Positions 25,634 through 35,776 are shown, counted from the stretch's first letter. The stretch is 64,000 nt of DNA from Verrucomicrobiia bacterium (GCA_028687435.1 JAQUAF010000003.1:117112-181111); one strand, 5' to 3'. Notes: a model not told the origin generated them from the letters alone. Made by a program: numbers and translations.

Positions 25634-27619
25634 ATGAAAGTTATGACGGGCAAATGGATGATTGTTTCGGTGGGTTTGGCTTTATTGTTGAATTTCCGTC
25701 TTTTGGCGGAACCGCCGTTGCGTGGCGTGATTTTCAATGATGCCAATGAGAATGGCGCGCAAGATCCGGGAGAGGAGGGGATTGAAGGGGTGGGCGTGAG
25801 TGACGGTTTGGGATTGACCGTGTCAGGCGTCGGCGGAAAATATGAGTTGGCTTCCACAAAGCGGATGCCCTTTCTTTTTGTCTGTGTGCCAACGGATTTT
25901 CGTCCGACAAAAGCCTGGTATTACGATTTGAGGCGCCAGCGCACGGGTGATTTCTCTTTTGGCTTGGTCAAACGCCCCCAGGCGCGGGAGTTTTTTGCAG
26001 CGCATTTTGCGGATATGCATGTGACGGCGGATCCGCGAGAGGGGAGATTGATTTTGGATGCATTTGCCAGACAGGTGGATGCGCTCAATGCTTCGCGCGA
26101 GAAACCTTCTTTGATATTGGTTCTAGGCGATCAAGCCAATTCGCCAAGCGCCATCAAAGTCCATTGGCCGGCTTATTTGGCGAATTATAAGGGCGGCATC
26201 CCCATGTTTTTTTGCGCGGGAAACCATGAAATGCAGAACGGCGACAAAAATCCCTATTGGGATTGTTTTGGCCCCAGTTATTACGCATTTGCATGGGCGG
26301 GATTCCATTTCATTGTCTTGGATCCGCACGACACCCATATTCCTTTAAAAAATGCACACAATGAAAAATTTCATGTTCGTCTTGACGACGACCAACTGGA
26401 ATGGCTGAAAAAATACCTGAAGCAGGTGGTCGGGAATCAACCGGTTTTGATTTGCGGTCATGAACCGGACTTCATTCGGGCCTTGAAACCGGTGTTTGAA
26501 GGGGTTCATGTGGTGGCGACTTTGCATGGCCACCTCCATCGCCGCAAGACACTGGCCTCCAGCGAAAACGCCGGCTTTTGCGGTTATGTTGCCTCATCCG
26601 TCAAGGAATCCCGCGACCTGGAGGTTGTGGAGGAAGTTTTTAGCTGGCCCGGGTACAACCTTTATTGTTTTGCCAATGGAAAGCTGGAACGTTGGTTTTG
26701 GCGATATTACGATAGGAAATATCAGGCGGCGATTTTGAAGGTTGGCCCGTTGTCTCCCTGCGGCCAGCCGCCCATCACCTATACCCTTCCAGTAAAAAAC
26801 AAGACCCTGTTGGAAATTGGAGTTTACCCGAAAAAAAACGGGATCGCCCTTTGGCGGATTGATAAAGGCGAGTGGAGGGAATGCGAGCCGGTGCGAGAGG
26901 AAATGCTGATGGATGTTTACAGGGCTGAGATCGATCCATCCCAGATGGAGATGGGGTTGCATACGTTGTGCGCAGGTTTAAGATTGAACGGTAATCAAGT
27001 GGTTGACGGCGATCCCATCCCTGTCATGTTTGGAGACAAGCCGATTGCCGCAAACGAAGCCCAAGGCCTCTTATCGGCGCTTCGTATTCCTGCGATAAAA
27101 ATATCCGTCGGCGAAATGTCTGCGGAAGTTTTTCGCAGCGGCCGGGGGGCGCTCAAGAATATCCAGCGGAACAATAAAGGGCTCGTCAAGAGTTTGGGGG
27201 TGTATGTTGGAGGATGGGTCAAGTGCCGTGAAATCAAGAAATTTGACGTGGGCGATTTTGATCGTGGAAAGCGGGTCTTTTGTGATTTTGAGGCCGTGCG
27301 CCATGGCCAAACCATAAACGGAAAGATGGTCGTCGACGTGGAGAAGAATAAAATTCACGTTTGGGGGGAACAAAATGGCGGCACAACGATTGTCGAGCAT
27401 ACCGTGGATTTTTCTCGAAAGGGAAATCGCGATGATGATTTTGAGTTTCATGACGGATCGGTAACTCTCAATAGCTTGGAATATGGAAGACTCAAGGTAG
27501 GGGTCATGAAGGGCCGCCTCAGGAAAAAGATGCATAAAGATGGGCTTTGCTACCGCTTGAGTGTTTGTAATGAAAAAAGCGGGAAATCGGAAATCGAATA
27601 CGAGATTTTGTTTGAATGA
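25634..27619 (+). CDS. Secreted calcineurin-like metallophosphoesterase with N-terminal SdrD-like domain
   Basis: 661 residues from ATG 25634 (strong Shine-Dalgarno). Signal peptide MKVMTGKWMIVSVGLALLL to LLA. Residues about 32-95 form an SdrD/B-repeat-like or MetallophosN domain (GVIFNDANENGAQDPGEEGI). The metallophosphatase core spans about 120-370: ADMHVT (D-x-H), LVLGDQANS, FFCAGNHEM, LICGHEPD and TLHGHLH, giving the expected metal ligands. Residues about 380-660 are beta-rich C-terminal domains. Likely hydrolyses phosphoesters outside the cytoplasm; phosphate decoration of the target glycan is a possibility. Overlaps the end of the DUF4091 operon direction and is probably co-transcribed. 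Confidence 0.82.
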   Translation: MKVMTGKWMIVSVGLALLLNFRLLAEPPLRGVIFNDANENGAQDPGEEGIEGVGVSDGLGLTVSGVGGKYELASTKRMPFLFVCVPTDFRPTKAWYYDLRRQRTGDFSFGLVKRPQAREFFAAHFADMHVTADPREGRLILDAFARQVDALNASREKPSLILVLGDQANSPSAIKVHWPAYLANYKGGIPMFFCAGNHEMQNGDKNPYWDCFGPSYYAFAWAGFHFIVLDPHDTHIPLKNAHNEKFHVRLDDDQLEWLKKYLKQVVGNQPVLICGHEPDFIRALKPVFEGVHVVATLHGHLHRRKTLASSENAGFCGYVASSVKESRDLEVVEEVFSWPGYNLYCFANGKLERWFWRYYDRKYQAAILKVGPLSPCGQPPITYTLPVKNKTLLEIGVYPKKNGIALWRIDKGEWRECEPVREEMLMDVYRAEIDPSQMEMGLHTLCAGLRLNGNQVVDGDPIPVMFGDKPIAANEAQGLLSALRIPAIKISVGEMSAEVFRSGRGALKNIQRNNKGLVKSLGVYVGGWVKCREIKKFDVGDFDRGKRVFCDFEAVRHGQTINGKMVVDVEKNKIHVWGEQNGGTTIVEHTVDFSRKGNRDDDFEFHDGSVTLNSLEYGRLKVGVMKGRLRKKMHKDGLCYRLSVCNEKSGKSEIEYEILFE

Positions 27620-27701
27620 ATCAGGCCATCTTGCGCATCAAAAGCCTCTTTGGTCGAAAAACGAACTTTACTTCTTAAGCGCTGATTTTGTGAGTTCATC
27701 G

Positions 27702-27730
27702 TTGACTTTTTTTCATTTCTCGTTTAATCT
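27702..27730 (+). promoter_or_regulatory. Sigma70-like promoter of the GntR gene at 27754
   Basis: TTGACT (27702-27707), 17-bp spacer, TAATCT (27725-27730). A short inverted repeat TCTC-TTGG-GAGA overlaps and follows the -10, a weak operator candidate. Confidence 0.5.
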
Positions 27731-27753
27731 CTTGGGAGAAGATACGGGAAATA

Positions 27754-28863
27754 ATGAAAACGCAATTTACTCTTCAGAGTGCGGATCCTTCGGATGTGCA
27801 GATTGAGAGGTTTTTGCGCGCCCAGATTGAGAATGGGGAGTTGAAGGTTGGGGATCGGTTGCCCAACACGGGGGATTTGGTCAGGGAGTGGCGGGTGGGG
27901 TTTAACACGGTCAACAAGGTGATGCGGCGGTTGGTTTCCGAAGGGTTGTTGTCCCGTAATCGCAAAAGGGGGACGTATGTGAATTCCGTTCAGAAACAGG
28001 TGTTGATTGCGGTTTTGGTCGCGCCCGGTTTGACGGATGAGACGGCTCATTTTTATCGCGCTTTGCTTCGGGCGATCCGATTGCGGGGGCGGGAACGGCG
28101 TTGGTTGTGCCGCGCCTACGATGGGTTGAACGAGTTCAGGGCGGTTTCGGGGTTCGATCATCAGGCGGCCTGCCAGTATTTGCGCGGTGATTTGCGCCAT
28201 TATGCGTTCAAGGGATTCGTTGATCTTCACAGCGGCTGGGTGCGGGTTGCGGAGACGCATGAGAATGTTCCGGTTGCCCGCTTGGGACCGACCCTGGCCG
28301 GGGCGCCGTACGAGGTGATTTTGGATTTTCACCGTTTTGGAAAAGAATCGTTGAGGTTTTTGGCGGGGAAAGGGTTGAGAAAAATTGCCTATATTCGGTT
28401 TGGCGATCCGGATTTCGACGACACGATGGATCTTGAGGGGATTCGCGATGAGGGGCGTCTTTTGGAATTGCCGGAGGTGGAAATTCACCAGAACCGATAT
28501 CCTCTTTCCCGGCGCGAAACTTTGGAGCGGCAGGCTGCGGAACAGACGGAAAAACTTTTGTCCGTCTGGCGGCAACGAAAGGAATGGCCGGATGCGCTGC
28601 TGGTGTCCGATGACATTGCCGCCCGCGGCGTCACTGGCGCGTTGCTCAACTCGGGCGGGGAGGAAGTCCGTCGTCTGACGGTGATGGTGAAAACCAACGA
28701 GGGGATCGATCATTTTTACGGGATGCCGGTGGTCCGCTATGATTTTTCCGTGCAAGCCGTGGCCGATGCCTTGCTGGATGTTTTGAATGCGCGCATCCAG
28801 GGGGAGACGCCGCCTCCTTTGCCGGTGAAAATTGGCGGCGCGATTGTCGCGCCCCCACAGTGA
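27754..28863 (+). CDS. GntR-family regulator with sugar-binding-protein-like sensor
   Basis: 369 residues. Residues 10-75 are the GntR winged helix (QIERFLRAQIENGELKVGDRLPNTGDLVREWRVGFNTVNKVMRRL..GLL..RKRGTYV). Residues 85-369 resemble the LacI-type periplasmic-binding sensor domain, including DALLVSDDIAARGVTGALL. It is a paralogue of the 45404 gene: both share W-x-CRAYDGL and PVAR-x-GP motifs and the end PPLPVKI. Expected to control GH130 (28959) and the downstream pseudopilin and enzymes. Confidence 0.92.
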   Translation: MKTQFTLQSADPSDVQIERFLRAQIENGELKVGDRLPNTGDLVREWRVGFNTVNKVMRRLVSEGLLSRNRKRGTYVNSVQKQVLIAVLVAPGLTDETAHFYRALLRAIRLRGRERRWLCRAYDGLNEFRAVSGFDHQAACQYLRGDLRHYAFKGFVDLHSGWVRVAETHENVPVARLGPTLAGAPYEVILDFHRFGKESLRFLAGKGLRKIAYIRFGDPDFDDTMDLEGIRDEGRLLELPEVEIHQNRYPLSRRETLERQAAEQTEKLLSVWRQRKEWPDALLVSDDIAARGVTGALLNSGGEEVRRLTVMVKTNEGIDHFYGMPVVRYDFSVQAVADALLDVLNARIQGETPPPLPVKIGGAIVAPPQ

Positions 28864-28958
28864 AAGGATGGGGTTTTCCCGTGTTAACCGCAGAGAACCG
28901 TGAACCTTGAACCTTACCCCTTAAACCTCCATCGCGCTCCGGCGCGCTTAATTTGGTT

Positions 28959-29960
28959 ATGAAATTAACCCGACACGCCAGCAATCCGATCCTTCGTCCC
29001 GAACCCCGGAATCCTTGGGAGAATTTTGCGGTATGCAACCCGGGGGTATGGTTTGAGAACGGTGTTTTCAGCATGCTTTACCGGGCTGCCGGCGATGATC
29101 CCGCTCATCGCATTTATTTCGGTCTGGCCTCCAGCCGTGATGGGGTGCGGTTCGAGCGGGTGTCGGACCAGCCGGCTGTATCGCCGAGCGTTGACGGGCC
29201 GGATGCCGGTTGCGTGGAGGATCCGCGCATTGTGAAGTTTGGGACCCGTTTTTACATCACCTATGCCTACCGCCCGTTTCCCCCCGGACGTTACTGGCTG
29301 AATCCCGGGGGATTGGCGGACATGCCGAAGGGGCCCGCCGGCGCTCCGCGTTTGGTCAAGGAGAACCTGACCAACAGCGGTGTGCTCATGTCGGACGATT
29401 TGCGGCATTTCCACCGGCTGGGACGCCTGACGGAACCCAACTCGGACAATCGCGATGTGGTGTTTTTTCCGGAGAAAGTGAATGGGAGGCATGTTCTTTT
29501 GCATCGGAAAAAGGAATTGCCGGGAACCCAATATCCGGCCATCTGGATTTCCTTTCTGGACGACTTGATGGAGTACAACGACGGAGTTTTGCTGGCGAAG
29601 AACGCCTTCTGGTGGGAGACCAAACTGGGCGCCGGATGCCCGCCGTTGCGGACGGATGCCGGATGGCTGATGATTTACCATGGGGTGTGCGCCAGGGGAG
29701 TTTATCGCGCCGGGGCCATGCTGCTGGATTTGGACGATCCCCGGAAGATCATTGGCCGGACGCCGGAACCGATTCTTGAGCCTGAATGCGAGTTTGAGCG
29801 CAGCGGAATCTGGTCGGATTGCGTTTTTCCGACCGGGAATGTGATTGTGGACGGCATCCTGCATGTTTACTATGGCGCGGGCGACAAGTGCATCTGCCTG
29901 GCCACGTGCAGGCTGGATGATCTGCTTGACGATCTGCTGGGGCGGGGGAAGACCGCTTGA
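28959..29960 (+). CDS. GH130-family glycoside phosphorylase/hydrolase
   Basis: 333 residues from ATG 28959, no signal peptide, so cytoplasmic. Five-bladed propeller family pattern: NPGVWFENGVFSMLYRAAGDD, CVEDPRIVKFGTRFYITYAYRP, NRDVVFFPEKVNGRHVLLHRK, GWLMIYHGV, GIWSDCVFPTGNVIVDGILHVYYGAGD. The catalytic-type Asp in EDPRI is present. GH130 enzymes phosphorolyse or hydrolyse beta-mannosides. Would process an imported oligosaccharide. The last 128 bp of this gene are copied at 35793-35920. A short palindrome (28929-28953, CGCGC/GCGCG then TTAATT) lies just before the start. Confidence 0.9.
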   Translation: MKLTRHASNPILRPEPRNPWENFAVCNPGVWFENGVFSMLYRAAGDDPAHRIYFGLASSRDGVRFERVSDQPAVSPSVDGPDAGCVEDPRIVKFGTRFYITYAYRPFPPGRYWLNPGGLADMPKGPAGAPRLVKENLTNSGVLMSDDLRHFHRLGRLTEPNSDNRDVVFFPEKVNGRHVLLHRKKELPGTQYPAIWISFLDDLMEYNDGVLLAKNAFWWETKLGAGCPPLRTDAGWLMIYHGVCARGVYRAGAMLLDLDDPRKIIGRTPEPILEPECEFERSGIWSDCVFPTGNVIVDGILHVYYGAGDKCICLATCRLDDLLDDLLGRGKTA

Positions 29961-29982
29961 ACCTTGTTGAAACCTGGCCGCA

Positions 29983-30957
29983 ATGGAGAAACGAAAGCAT
30001 AGAACTGCAATGAAACTTGGGAGCCGCGCAAAAATTACTTCACATTCTGCTGGAGGGGATTTTGCTGGATGGCAAGGCGCGAGCGACGAGCATACCCTTC
30101 ATGGGTCTGTAAGTCGCGAGCAACGCAGCCAGCCGGCAAAATCCCCCCAGCCCGCAGGGGCGCGGCAGCGTGCAGGCATCTGCGGCGTTGCTTGTCAGTC
30201 GAAGATCCACAAGGGATATTCTCCTTTCTCGCGCCTGGCATCTGCCTGCACGGTGCCTTTGCCAGAATGTGAATTAATTTTTGCGCGGCTCCTTAAGGGC
30301 GTGTTTGTTTCGGGGAAAACAGCTTTCACACTTGTGGAGTTGTTGGTTGTGATAGTGATTTTATCCCTGTTGGCCGCCTTGCTGGCTCCGGCGCTTAAAA
30401 GCGCCCGTGGGCAAGCAAGGTCCATTCAATGCATGAACAATTTGCGGCAACTTCATTTGTGTGCGGAAAACTATGCTCAGGATAACCAAGGCATGATTCT
30501 CCTCCACCGTTCGAATGCCGGCAATGGGGGGTATTGGTATGAGTTTTACAAGACGCTGAATTATCTTCCCACATACAACATTGCGTTTTGTCCGACCCAA
30601 TCTCCCTCAACATTCAAACGCTATAAAACCTATGGCGTCAATTTCAGCTGGACTGCATCGGAATGCCGCCTTTTTATTGGCGACGATCAGTTGCTTGACC
30701 AAGCCAAGGTTTCCAGCCTGGCGGATTTTCCTCTTTTTGGCGACACCGTTTTTACCCCGCCGACATGGCCTGACCAGATGTGGATGTTTTATCCCACTGT
30801 CACCGGCATTGGAGGGGGAGTGCATCTTCGACACAATGAAAACGCCAATATGGTGTTTGTCGATGGGCATGTTGAATCATGCGGACGTCAGCGGTTGAAG
30901 AATGTGGGGATTTCCGAGGCTGTCGGAAAAAATGGCGCCGTCATCACTCTGCCGTGA
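29983..30957 (+). CDS. Pseudopilin with a MITE-like element in its leader
   Basis: The frame from ATG 29983 gives 324 residues. The pilin part starts at residue 115 (after SGKTA): [29 protein letters not shown], and the C-terminus has [18 protein letters not shown] with H-x9-DG. Residues about 13-103 are encoded by a 273-bp inverted-repeat element (30020-30292) that keeps the frame open. Removing it exactly joins [14 protein letters not shown] to FTLVELL, an ordinary prepilin leader. A GTG at 30301 just after the element is an alternative start giving an 8-residue leader. Lies between GH130 and a large hydrolase, as in the other cassettes. Confidence 0.85.
   Translation: MEKRKHRTAMKLGSRAKITSHSAGGDFAGWQGASDEHTLHGSVSREQRSQPAKSPQPAGARQRAGICGVACQSKIHKGYSPFSRLASACTVPLPECELIFARLLKGVFVSGKTAFTLVELLVVIVILSLLAALLAPALKSARGQARSIQCMNNLRQLHLCAENYAQDNQGMILLHRSNAGNGGYWYEFYKTLNYLPTYNIAFCPTQSPSTFKRYKTYGVNFSWTASECRLFIGDDQLLDQAKVSSLADFPLFGDTVFTPPTWPDQMWMFYPTVTGIGGGVHLRHNENANMVFVDGHVESCGRQRLKNVGISEAVGKNGAVITLP
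30020..30292. mobile_element. MITE-like element inserted in frame in a prepilin leader
   Basis: 273 bp bounded by inverted repeats beginning GGAGCCGCGCAAAAATTA; the 30-bp arms match at 29 positions. The interior shares short strings (GGCAAGGCG, ATCCCCCCAGC) with the element at 2683-2972 but the ends are of a different type. 273 is divisible by three and one frame is open throughout. No unambiguous target duplication. Confidence 0.8.
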
Positions 30958-30981
30958 TGGTCAGTTCCAACTTTTGATTTT

Positions 30982-33900
30982 ATGAAAATTTATCAGGCTG
31001 TTTTTTGGGTGTTCATTTTTTTTGTCACGCAGAATAGGGCTCAAAACATGCAGGAAGACCTGGGGCATCCTTCCAACACAAAACCGGCGCCGATTTCCGA
31101 CGGACTCTCATGGCTCCATCGCTGTCTTAATGTTGTTGGCCGTTATGGAGATCTGGAAACCATGAGAAAGGATCTCCTGCCGGATTTCATCGATATGGGA
31201 CCCTATATGCAGTGGGGCTTTGGCGGGTATGCCCGCGACCATGGCATCCATATGTGCGCGGATTCCCGCTATGAATACCAGGAAATTGTGTATGCGCTGG
31301 ACAAGGAGGATGCCCTGAATTTTTTCAAGGAAAACGGACTGGCTCGGGGAATTGACGGCCGGTTGGTGATGCAAACCGATGAGGGATTCAGCAGCTACTA
31401 TTCCACCCATTGCGCTCCCAAATGGCATGAAATGGTCAAACAGGGAATGATTCGCATGGTTTCTTTTGGGGATGGGCTGGAACAGGACAATATCGGATGT
31501 CCGTTGAACAAGAATTATGGGCCTGTTTATTCAGATTGGGACAACGAACAGTTCAAACGATGGTTGCAACGGCGTTTCTCTGATGCGTCTGGGCGGTTTC
31601 AGATTGACGATTGGAAGGCGTTCCATATCCGCAACCATATCGAAAAGGTGCGAAAAACGAACGCGAACGAAGGATTGGTCCAAGATCCCCTCATCCACGA
31701 GTTTATCCGTTTTCAATATCTCGCAAATATTTGGGCATGGGCGGATATCGTCCGGGCTTCGAAAGAAGAGGCGCGGAAGCGCCATTTGCCTGAACCCGCA
31801 GTCTATGGCAATCAATATGGCGCAAGCGGATTTTCCCCTTTTGCGCTGCTTCTTTCCAGAGTGAGCGACATGGTCTGGCAGGAACGCGCCACTTATATTT
31901 CAAGCCCTTTTGCCAAAGGGGGAGGCAACTACATTGCGCATGGCGCCCTGGCTTTTAAAACCGCATGGGCTGCCGGAGGACGAAAACGGCCGGTCTGGAT
32001 CTGGGGGCCGCCGCCTTTCCCAAAATTGGAAAACACCCACGTTTTTGAAATTGCGGAAGCCCTGGCCTTCGGCGCGGTGGTTTCGCAAAATCCCCATGGG
32101 TTGGGAGTTCCGGAAGGTTATCAAGCGGCAAAAAAAATGAACGCCTTTGCAAACCGGTGTCCCGCATTGTTTATGCGCCGGCAACCATATTCCAACATCG
32201 GCCTCGTCTATTCGCTGCCCACCCACCTGTGGCGGAGATTTTCGGCGCTGACCTGTTTTAAACAGGAATTTGATGCTTTTGTTGTCACCGGACGTTTGCT
32301 GGAAGACGGCCATTTCCCTTACGACGTTGTCATGTTTGGCCATCCCGAGTTCTGGGACGACACCGATGAACTTGGCATGCTGGATAAGTATAAAATTCTC
32401 ATTTTGCCGGAAATCGACTGCGTCTCGGAACGTCAGTTTCAGGCCCTTCAACGTTTCGTTGATCGTGGGGGAATCCTGCTGGTCAGCGGCCGGTTTGCGG
32501 AAAGAAACGAGGAGATGCTGTCCCTTGAAAAGACAGACCGTTTTGAATGGATCAAAAATCACGCAACATGGTTGGATGCCAGGGCGTTGTCCGCCTGTCT
32601 GGCGGCGGATCGAAAAAATCCTCCTGCGGAAGCCCGTAAAATTCTCAATGCCCAAATCAGCAAGGCATGGGAATCCCACTGTCTCATGAAATCGGAGGCG
32701 CCATCCACTTTGTGGATCAGTCCGTGGTTTCATTCCGCCCCCGGGTTGATGAGCGTTCATTTGGTTAATTGGGATGTCGATATCAAGGAGGGTTCATTGC
32801 GTCCGGCCAGGGAGATCGTTTTGTCGCTGCAACTGCCGCCGGAGATGAGGGATGTCGAGCAGGCGCAAGTATTTGATGTCAACACCCCTGATCCAAAACC
32901 CGTTTCTTTCAGGGTTGCGAATGGACGAATCCATTTGAGCCTTTCGCAAGTGGATCAGTACTCGGTGATCGTGATGGGCAAGACTGGCGCATGGACGGCC
33001 GCCAACGCTTTTGCAAAGGCCGAACGTCTGGCGGACCGGGTTCATGTCGCCACTGGCGGACAAGCCGCGGAATTGAAAGACTGCAAAAAATCCGGGCGGA
33101 TTATTGAGCATTACCTGCAAAAAGGCCGCGTCTTGAAAGCCCGGCTGGAAGCTGAAAAATGCATGGCCCTCTTGGCCGCCCGGTTGGATGCCGCCATTTT
33201 GGAAAATTGCCGGAACAAACGGACAAAATTCACCGGGGATCTCGATGCGCTTGTCAACAACTCGGTGCGGGCGTTTGATTTCAAGGGGCCAAATCCCCCT
33301 GGATGGACTGCGGTCGAGAAACATTCAGCTTATGCCAGGGAACAAGGGTTCGGCTGGATCGGCGGCATGGCCGCAATCCAGGAATTTCAACGCGGTGGCA
33401 AAAAAGATCCCGCCGAGGAGGCTGGCATGAAATGGCTCTACGAAAGCCTGGGGCCCATTTACGGGAACATGCTTTTCAGCAAGGAACCCGCCGAATTTGC
33501 GGTCGATCTTCCCAATGGCCAATACAAAGTCACCCTCCTTGAGTGTTATCATCATCCGAGAGCCTGCGATGTTGTGGCAAACCAGGTGGAAATGGATGGA
33601 CGGGTTCAGCTTTTCGGACGGCCTTGTCCCCCGGGACAGCCCCGCTGCCGCAGTTTTCCGGCCAAGGTTGAAAATGGACAGCTTCGTCTGCGTCTGGGGA
33701 TTGATGCGGTGGGCGCCTGTTATGGGGGAAGAAAAGCCACCTTTTCATGGTTTTTGAGCGGATTGATCATCCAAAAAGCCGGATTGGATGAATGCAAGGA
33801 TTCACCTTTGATGAAAGGAAGCATCCATCAGTGGTCCGTCATTGGTCCTTTTAAGGATTCCGCGTGCGAATCCTTGTATGTTTCATCAACGGAAGAGGAA

Positions 33901-34341
33901 CAATTGGTCAAAAACGATCAGTGGCCGAAAAATCAGTCAACCGCCTCTCTGCCTGTCTGGCGGCAGATTGATGATTCCCGCGCGGACGGCTTCAGTGTTG
34001 TGTCTTTCTCCAAAATATTTGGTTCGGATGAGGAATCCTTTGCTTACGCAAAAACCTATATCGAATCCCTCCAGAATCAGCAGGCTCTTTTGCACATTGG
34101 CACAACCGGCCTGGCCAAAGTCTGGATAAACGGGCAACTGGTTCTATTGGACGAAATGAACAATGGCCTTGCCGAAAATGAATATGTCGTTCCCATTAAA
34201 CTGAACAAAGGCAGGAACCGGTTGGTGGCAAAGGTGTGCAATAACTGGCATCAGGCTTGGGCATTGACCGCCGCATTGACTGATCCCGACAACAAGGAGT
34301 TGATCGGCGTTGGCATTTCAACAAATCAACAGGAACATTGA
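30982..34341 (+). CDS. Very large secreted GH42-like glycosidase with malectin-like domain
   Basis: 1119 residues with a signal peptide (MKIYQAVFWVFIFFVTQNRAQ). Residues about 70-420 look like a TIM-barrel glycosidase (MVSFGDGLEQDNIG, AVYGNQYGASGFSP, WIWGPPPFPKLEN). About 430-540 resembles the GATase-like middle domain of GH42 (KILILPEIDCVSERQFQALQRFVDRGGILLVSGRF). About 740-930 is a malectin-like carbohydrate-binding domain (FKVENGQLRLRLGID.. type, ATFSWFLSGLIIQKAG). The final about 190 residues form a beta-sandwich with KVWINGQLVLLDEMNNG and LNKGRNRLVAKV. Exact GH family not assigned. Follows the pseudopilin by 24 bp. Confidence 0.75.
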   Translation: MKIYQAVFWVFIFFVTQNRAQNMQEDLGHPSNTKPAPISDGLSWLHRCLNVVGRYGDLETMRKDLLPDFIDMGPYMQWGFGGYARDHGIHMCADSRYEYQEIVYALDKEDALNFFKENGLARGIDGRLVMQTDEGFSSYYSTHCAPKWHEMVKQGMIRMVSFGDGLEQDNIGCPLNKNYGPVYSDWDNEQFKRWLQRRFSDASGRFQIDDWKAFHIRNHIEKVRKTNANEGLVQDPLIHEFIRFQYLANIWAWADIVRASKEEARKRHLPEPAVYGNQYGASGFSPFALLLSRVSDMVWQERATYISSPFAKGGGNYIAHGALAFKTAWAAGGRKRPVWIWGPPPFPKLENTHVFEIAEALAFGAVVSQNPHGLGVPEGYQAAKKMNAFANRCPALFMRRQPYSNIGLVYSLPTHLWRRFSALTCFKQEFDAFVVTGRLLEDGHFPYDVVMFGHPEFWDDTDELGMLDKYKILILPEIDCVSERQFQALQRFVDRGGILLVSGRFAERNEEMLSLEKTDRFEWIKNHATWLDARALSACLAADRKNPPAEARKILNAQISKAWESHCLMKSEAPSTLWISPWFHSAPGLMSVHLVNWDVDIKEGSLRPAREIVLSLQLPPEMRDVEQAQVFDVNTPDPKPVSFRVANGRIHLSLSQVDQYSVIVMGKTGAWTAANAFAKAERLADRVHVATGGQAAELKDCKKSGRIIEHYLQKGRVLKARLEAEKCMALLAARLDAAILENCRNKRTKFTGDLDALVNNSVRAFDFKGPNPPGWTAVEKHSAYAREQGFGWIGGMAAIQEFQRGGKKDPAEEAGMKWLYESLGPIYGNMLFSKEPAEFAVDLPNGQYKVTLLECYHHPRACDVVANQVEMDGRVQLFGRPCPPGQPRCRSFPAKVENGQLRLRLGIDAVGACYGGRKATFSWFLSGLIIQKAGLDECKDSPLMKGSIHQWSVIGPFKDSACESLYVSSTEEEQLVKNDQWPKNQSTASLPVWRQIDDSRADGFSVVSFSKIFGSDEESFAYAKTYIESLQNQQALLHIGTTGLAKVWINGQLVLLDEMNNGLAENEYVVPIKLNKGRNRLVAKVCNNWHQAWALTAALTDPDNKELIGVGISTNQQEH

Positions 34342-34406
34342 TTTTGCGTTGTGACAACCATTTTCATGAAAAAACGCAAGACGATCGCGGATTTTGAGAG
34401 GAAATA

Positions 34407-35776
34407 ATGTTCATCAATAAAAAGCCTTTTTTTAAAAACCGGGGTGTGCACTTGGATTTCAAGGGATTGCCCCCCAGGTTTGACCGTCTTTTGAAAATAG
34501 TGGATTTATGCGCTGAGTTGAGGGTCACCCACCTTTTGCTGGAAGTCGAGGACATGTTTCCATGGCAAAAATATCCCATGCTGAAAAGGGATGATTCCTA
34601 CACTTTGGAGCAAATGCGTGAATTTGGCGGGAGATGCCAGGAGAACAAGATCACTTTGGTTCCGTTGATTCAGTCCTTCGGACACATGGAGAACCTTCTC
34701 CTGCGAAAACCATTTGTCAAATATCGCGAACATCGGGATGACCCTCGTGCGGTTTGTCCGTTGAAAGATGGCGTGCGCGACATTATCAAGCGCATGATTG
34801 ACGAAGTGGCCGGTGTTTTTCCCGGTATCAAGCATTTTCATTTGGGCGGTGATGAAGCCGCCAATTTTGGTCAATGTCCCTCGTGTAAAAGATATGTTCG
34901 CCGGCATGGGGCAGCCTCTCTTTACCTGAAACAGACCATCCCGCTTCTTGACTATCTGGAAAATCAATGCGGCATCCGGCCGATTCTTTGGCATGACATG
35001 ATGATTTCCTGGAAACAAAGTGAACTCGCGTTTTTAGCCAGGAAAGCCGATCTGATGTTGTGGATTTATGACCAGAAGACTTGGGTTCAGAACGAGTGGA
35101 ACCGCGATGTTCCAACCGGCGAAATGATATCCAGGTTTGTTAAATCGGGCATGACTTTGTGGGGCGCCGGCGCTTATCGTTGTGGTGGGGAAGGCATCGT
35201 GCCGACCTTTTTAAAAGGGCTGAAAATATCAAGACATGGTGTCAACAATCGCGGAAAATCCCCCTGCGGGGATTTTTCATCACCGGATGGGCAAGGGGGA
35301 ATTTTTTGCGAGTGCCTTATGGGCCGTTTGAAAACGCGGTTCAGTCGTTGTGTTTATGTTCGAAAATCATGTGGGATGCCGATTGCAGATTTGAAAAGGA
35401 TTCTGAAGAGGCGGGAAAAGTTGCCGGCAAATTTTTGGGAGCAGGATTTTTATCCTCCATGGCGAAACTGGATGACTTGTTGAAAAAGCACCATGAAGCC
35501 TGTGAAACGATCAATCAGGACCGCGGCTTCAGGGAGGGCGGGAGAGGGAATGTCAACGAGTTGACCCGTGCGTTAAAGGTTTATGGGGAAGGAATTGCCG
35601 GGTTCGGAAAAATTGCAGGAAAACTGCGCAAAGACCTGGGGAATTGTGTGTTTGATCATGACTTGAAAAGCTGGCTGTGCGCATATGAGAAAATGACATT
35701 TGAAAAATTTGAAGGGATGGCAGTGAGATTGAAAAGACATTTCCAGAGGCAGAAGGAGGCATGTTCGCGTTCATGA
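34407..35776 (+). CDS. GH20-like hexosaminidase in two frames (-1 shift at 35210-35216)
   Basis: Start ATG 34407 with GAGAGG upstream. Frame one encodes residues 1-270: GVHLDFKGLPPRF, THLLLEVEDMFPW, LVPLIQSFGHMENLL and HFHLGGDEAANFG, the GH20 H-x-G-G-D-E catalytic pair, then YRCGGEGIVPTFLK. From there the natural continuation (RAENIKTWCQQSRK, FFITGWARGNFLRVPYGPFENAVQSL) is in the -1 frame to 35776. The switch point is T-TTA-AAA, a canonical slippery heptamer. Shifted product about 456 residues; unshifted product stops at 35483 with unrelated sequence. No signal peptide. Could be programmed frameshifting, a disabled gene, or a base error. Confidence 0.75.

Noticed and set aside
27724..28755. 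343-residue minus-strand frame
   Set aside because: Shadow of the GntR gene; His/Pro/Arg-rich low-complexity translation.
35255..35276. Hairpin as a frameshift stimulator
   Set aside because: It lies 38 nt after the slippery heptamer, beyond the usual short spacing, so I do not claim a role for it.
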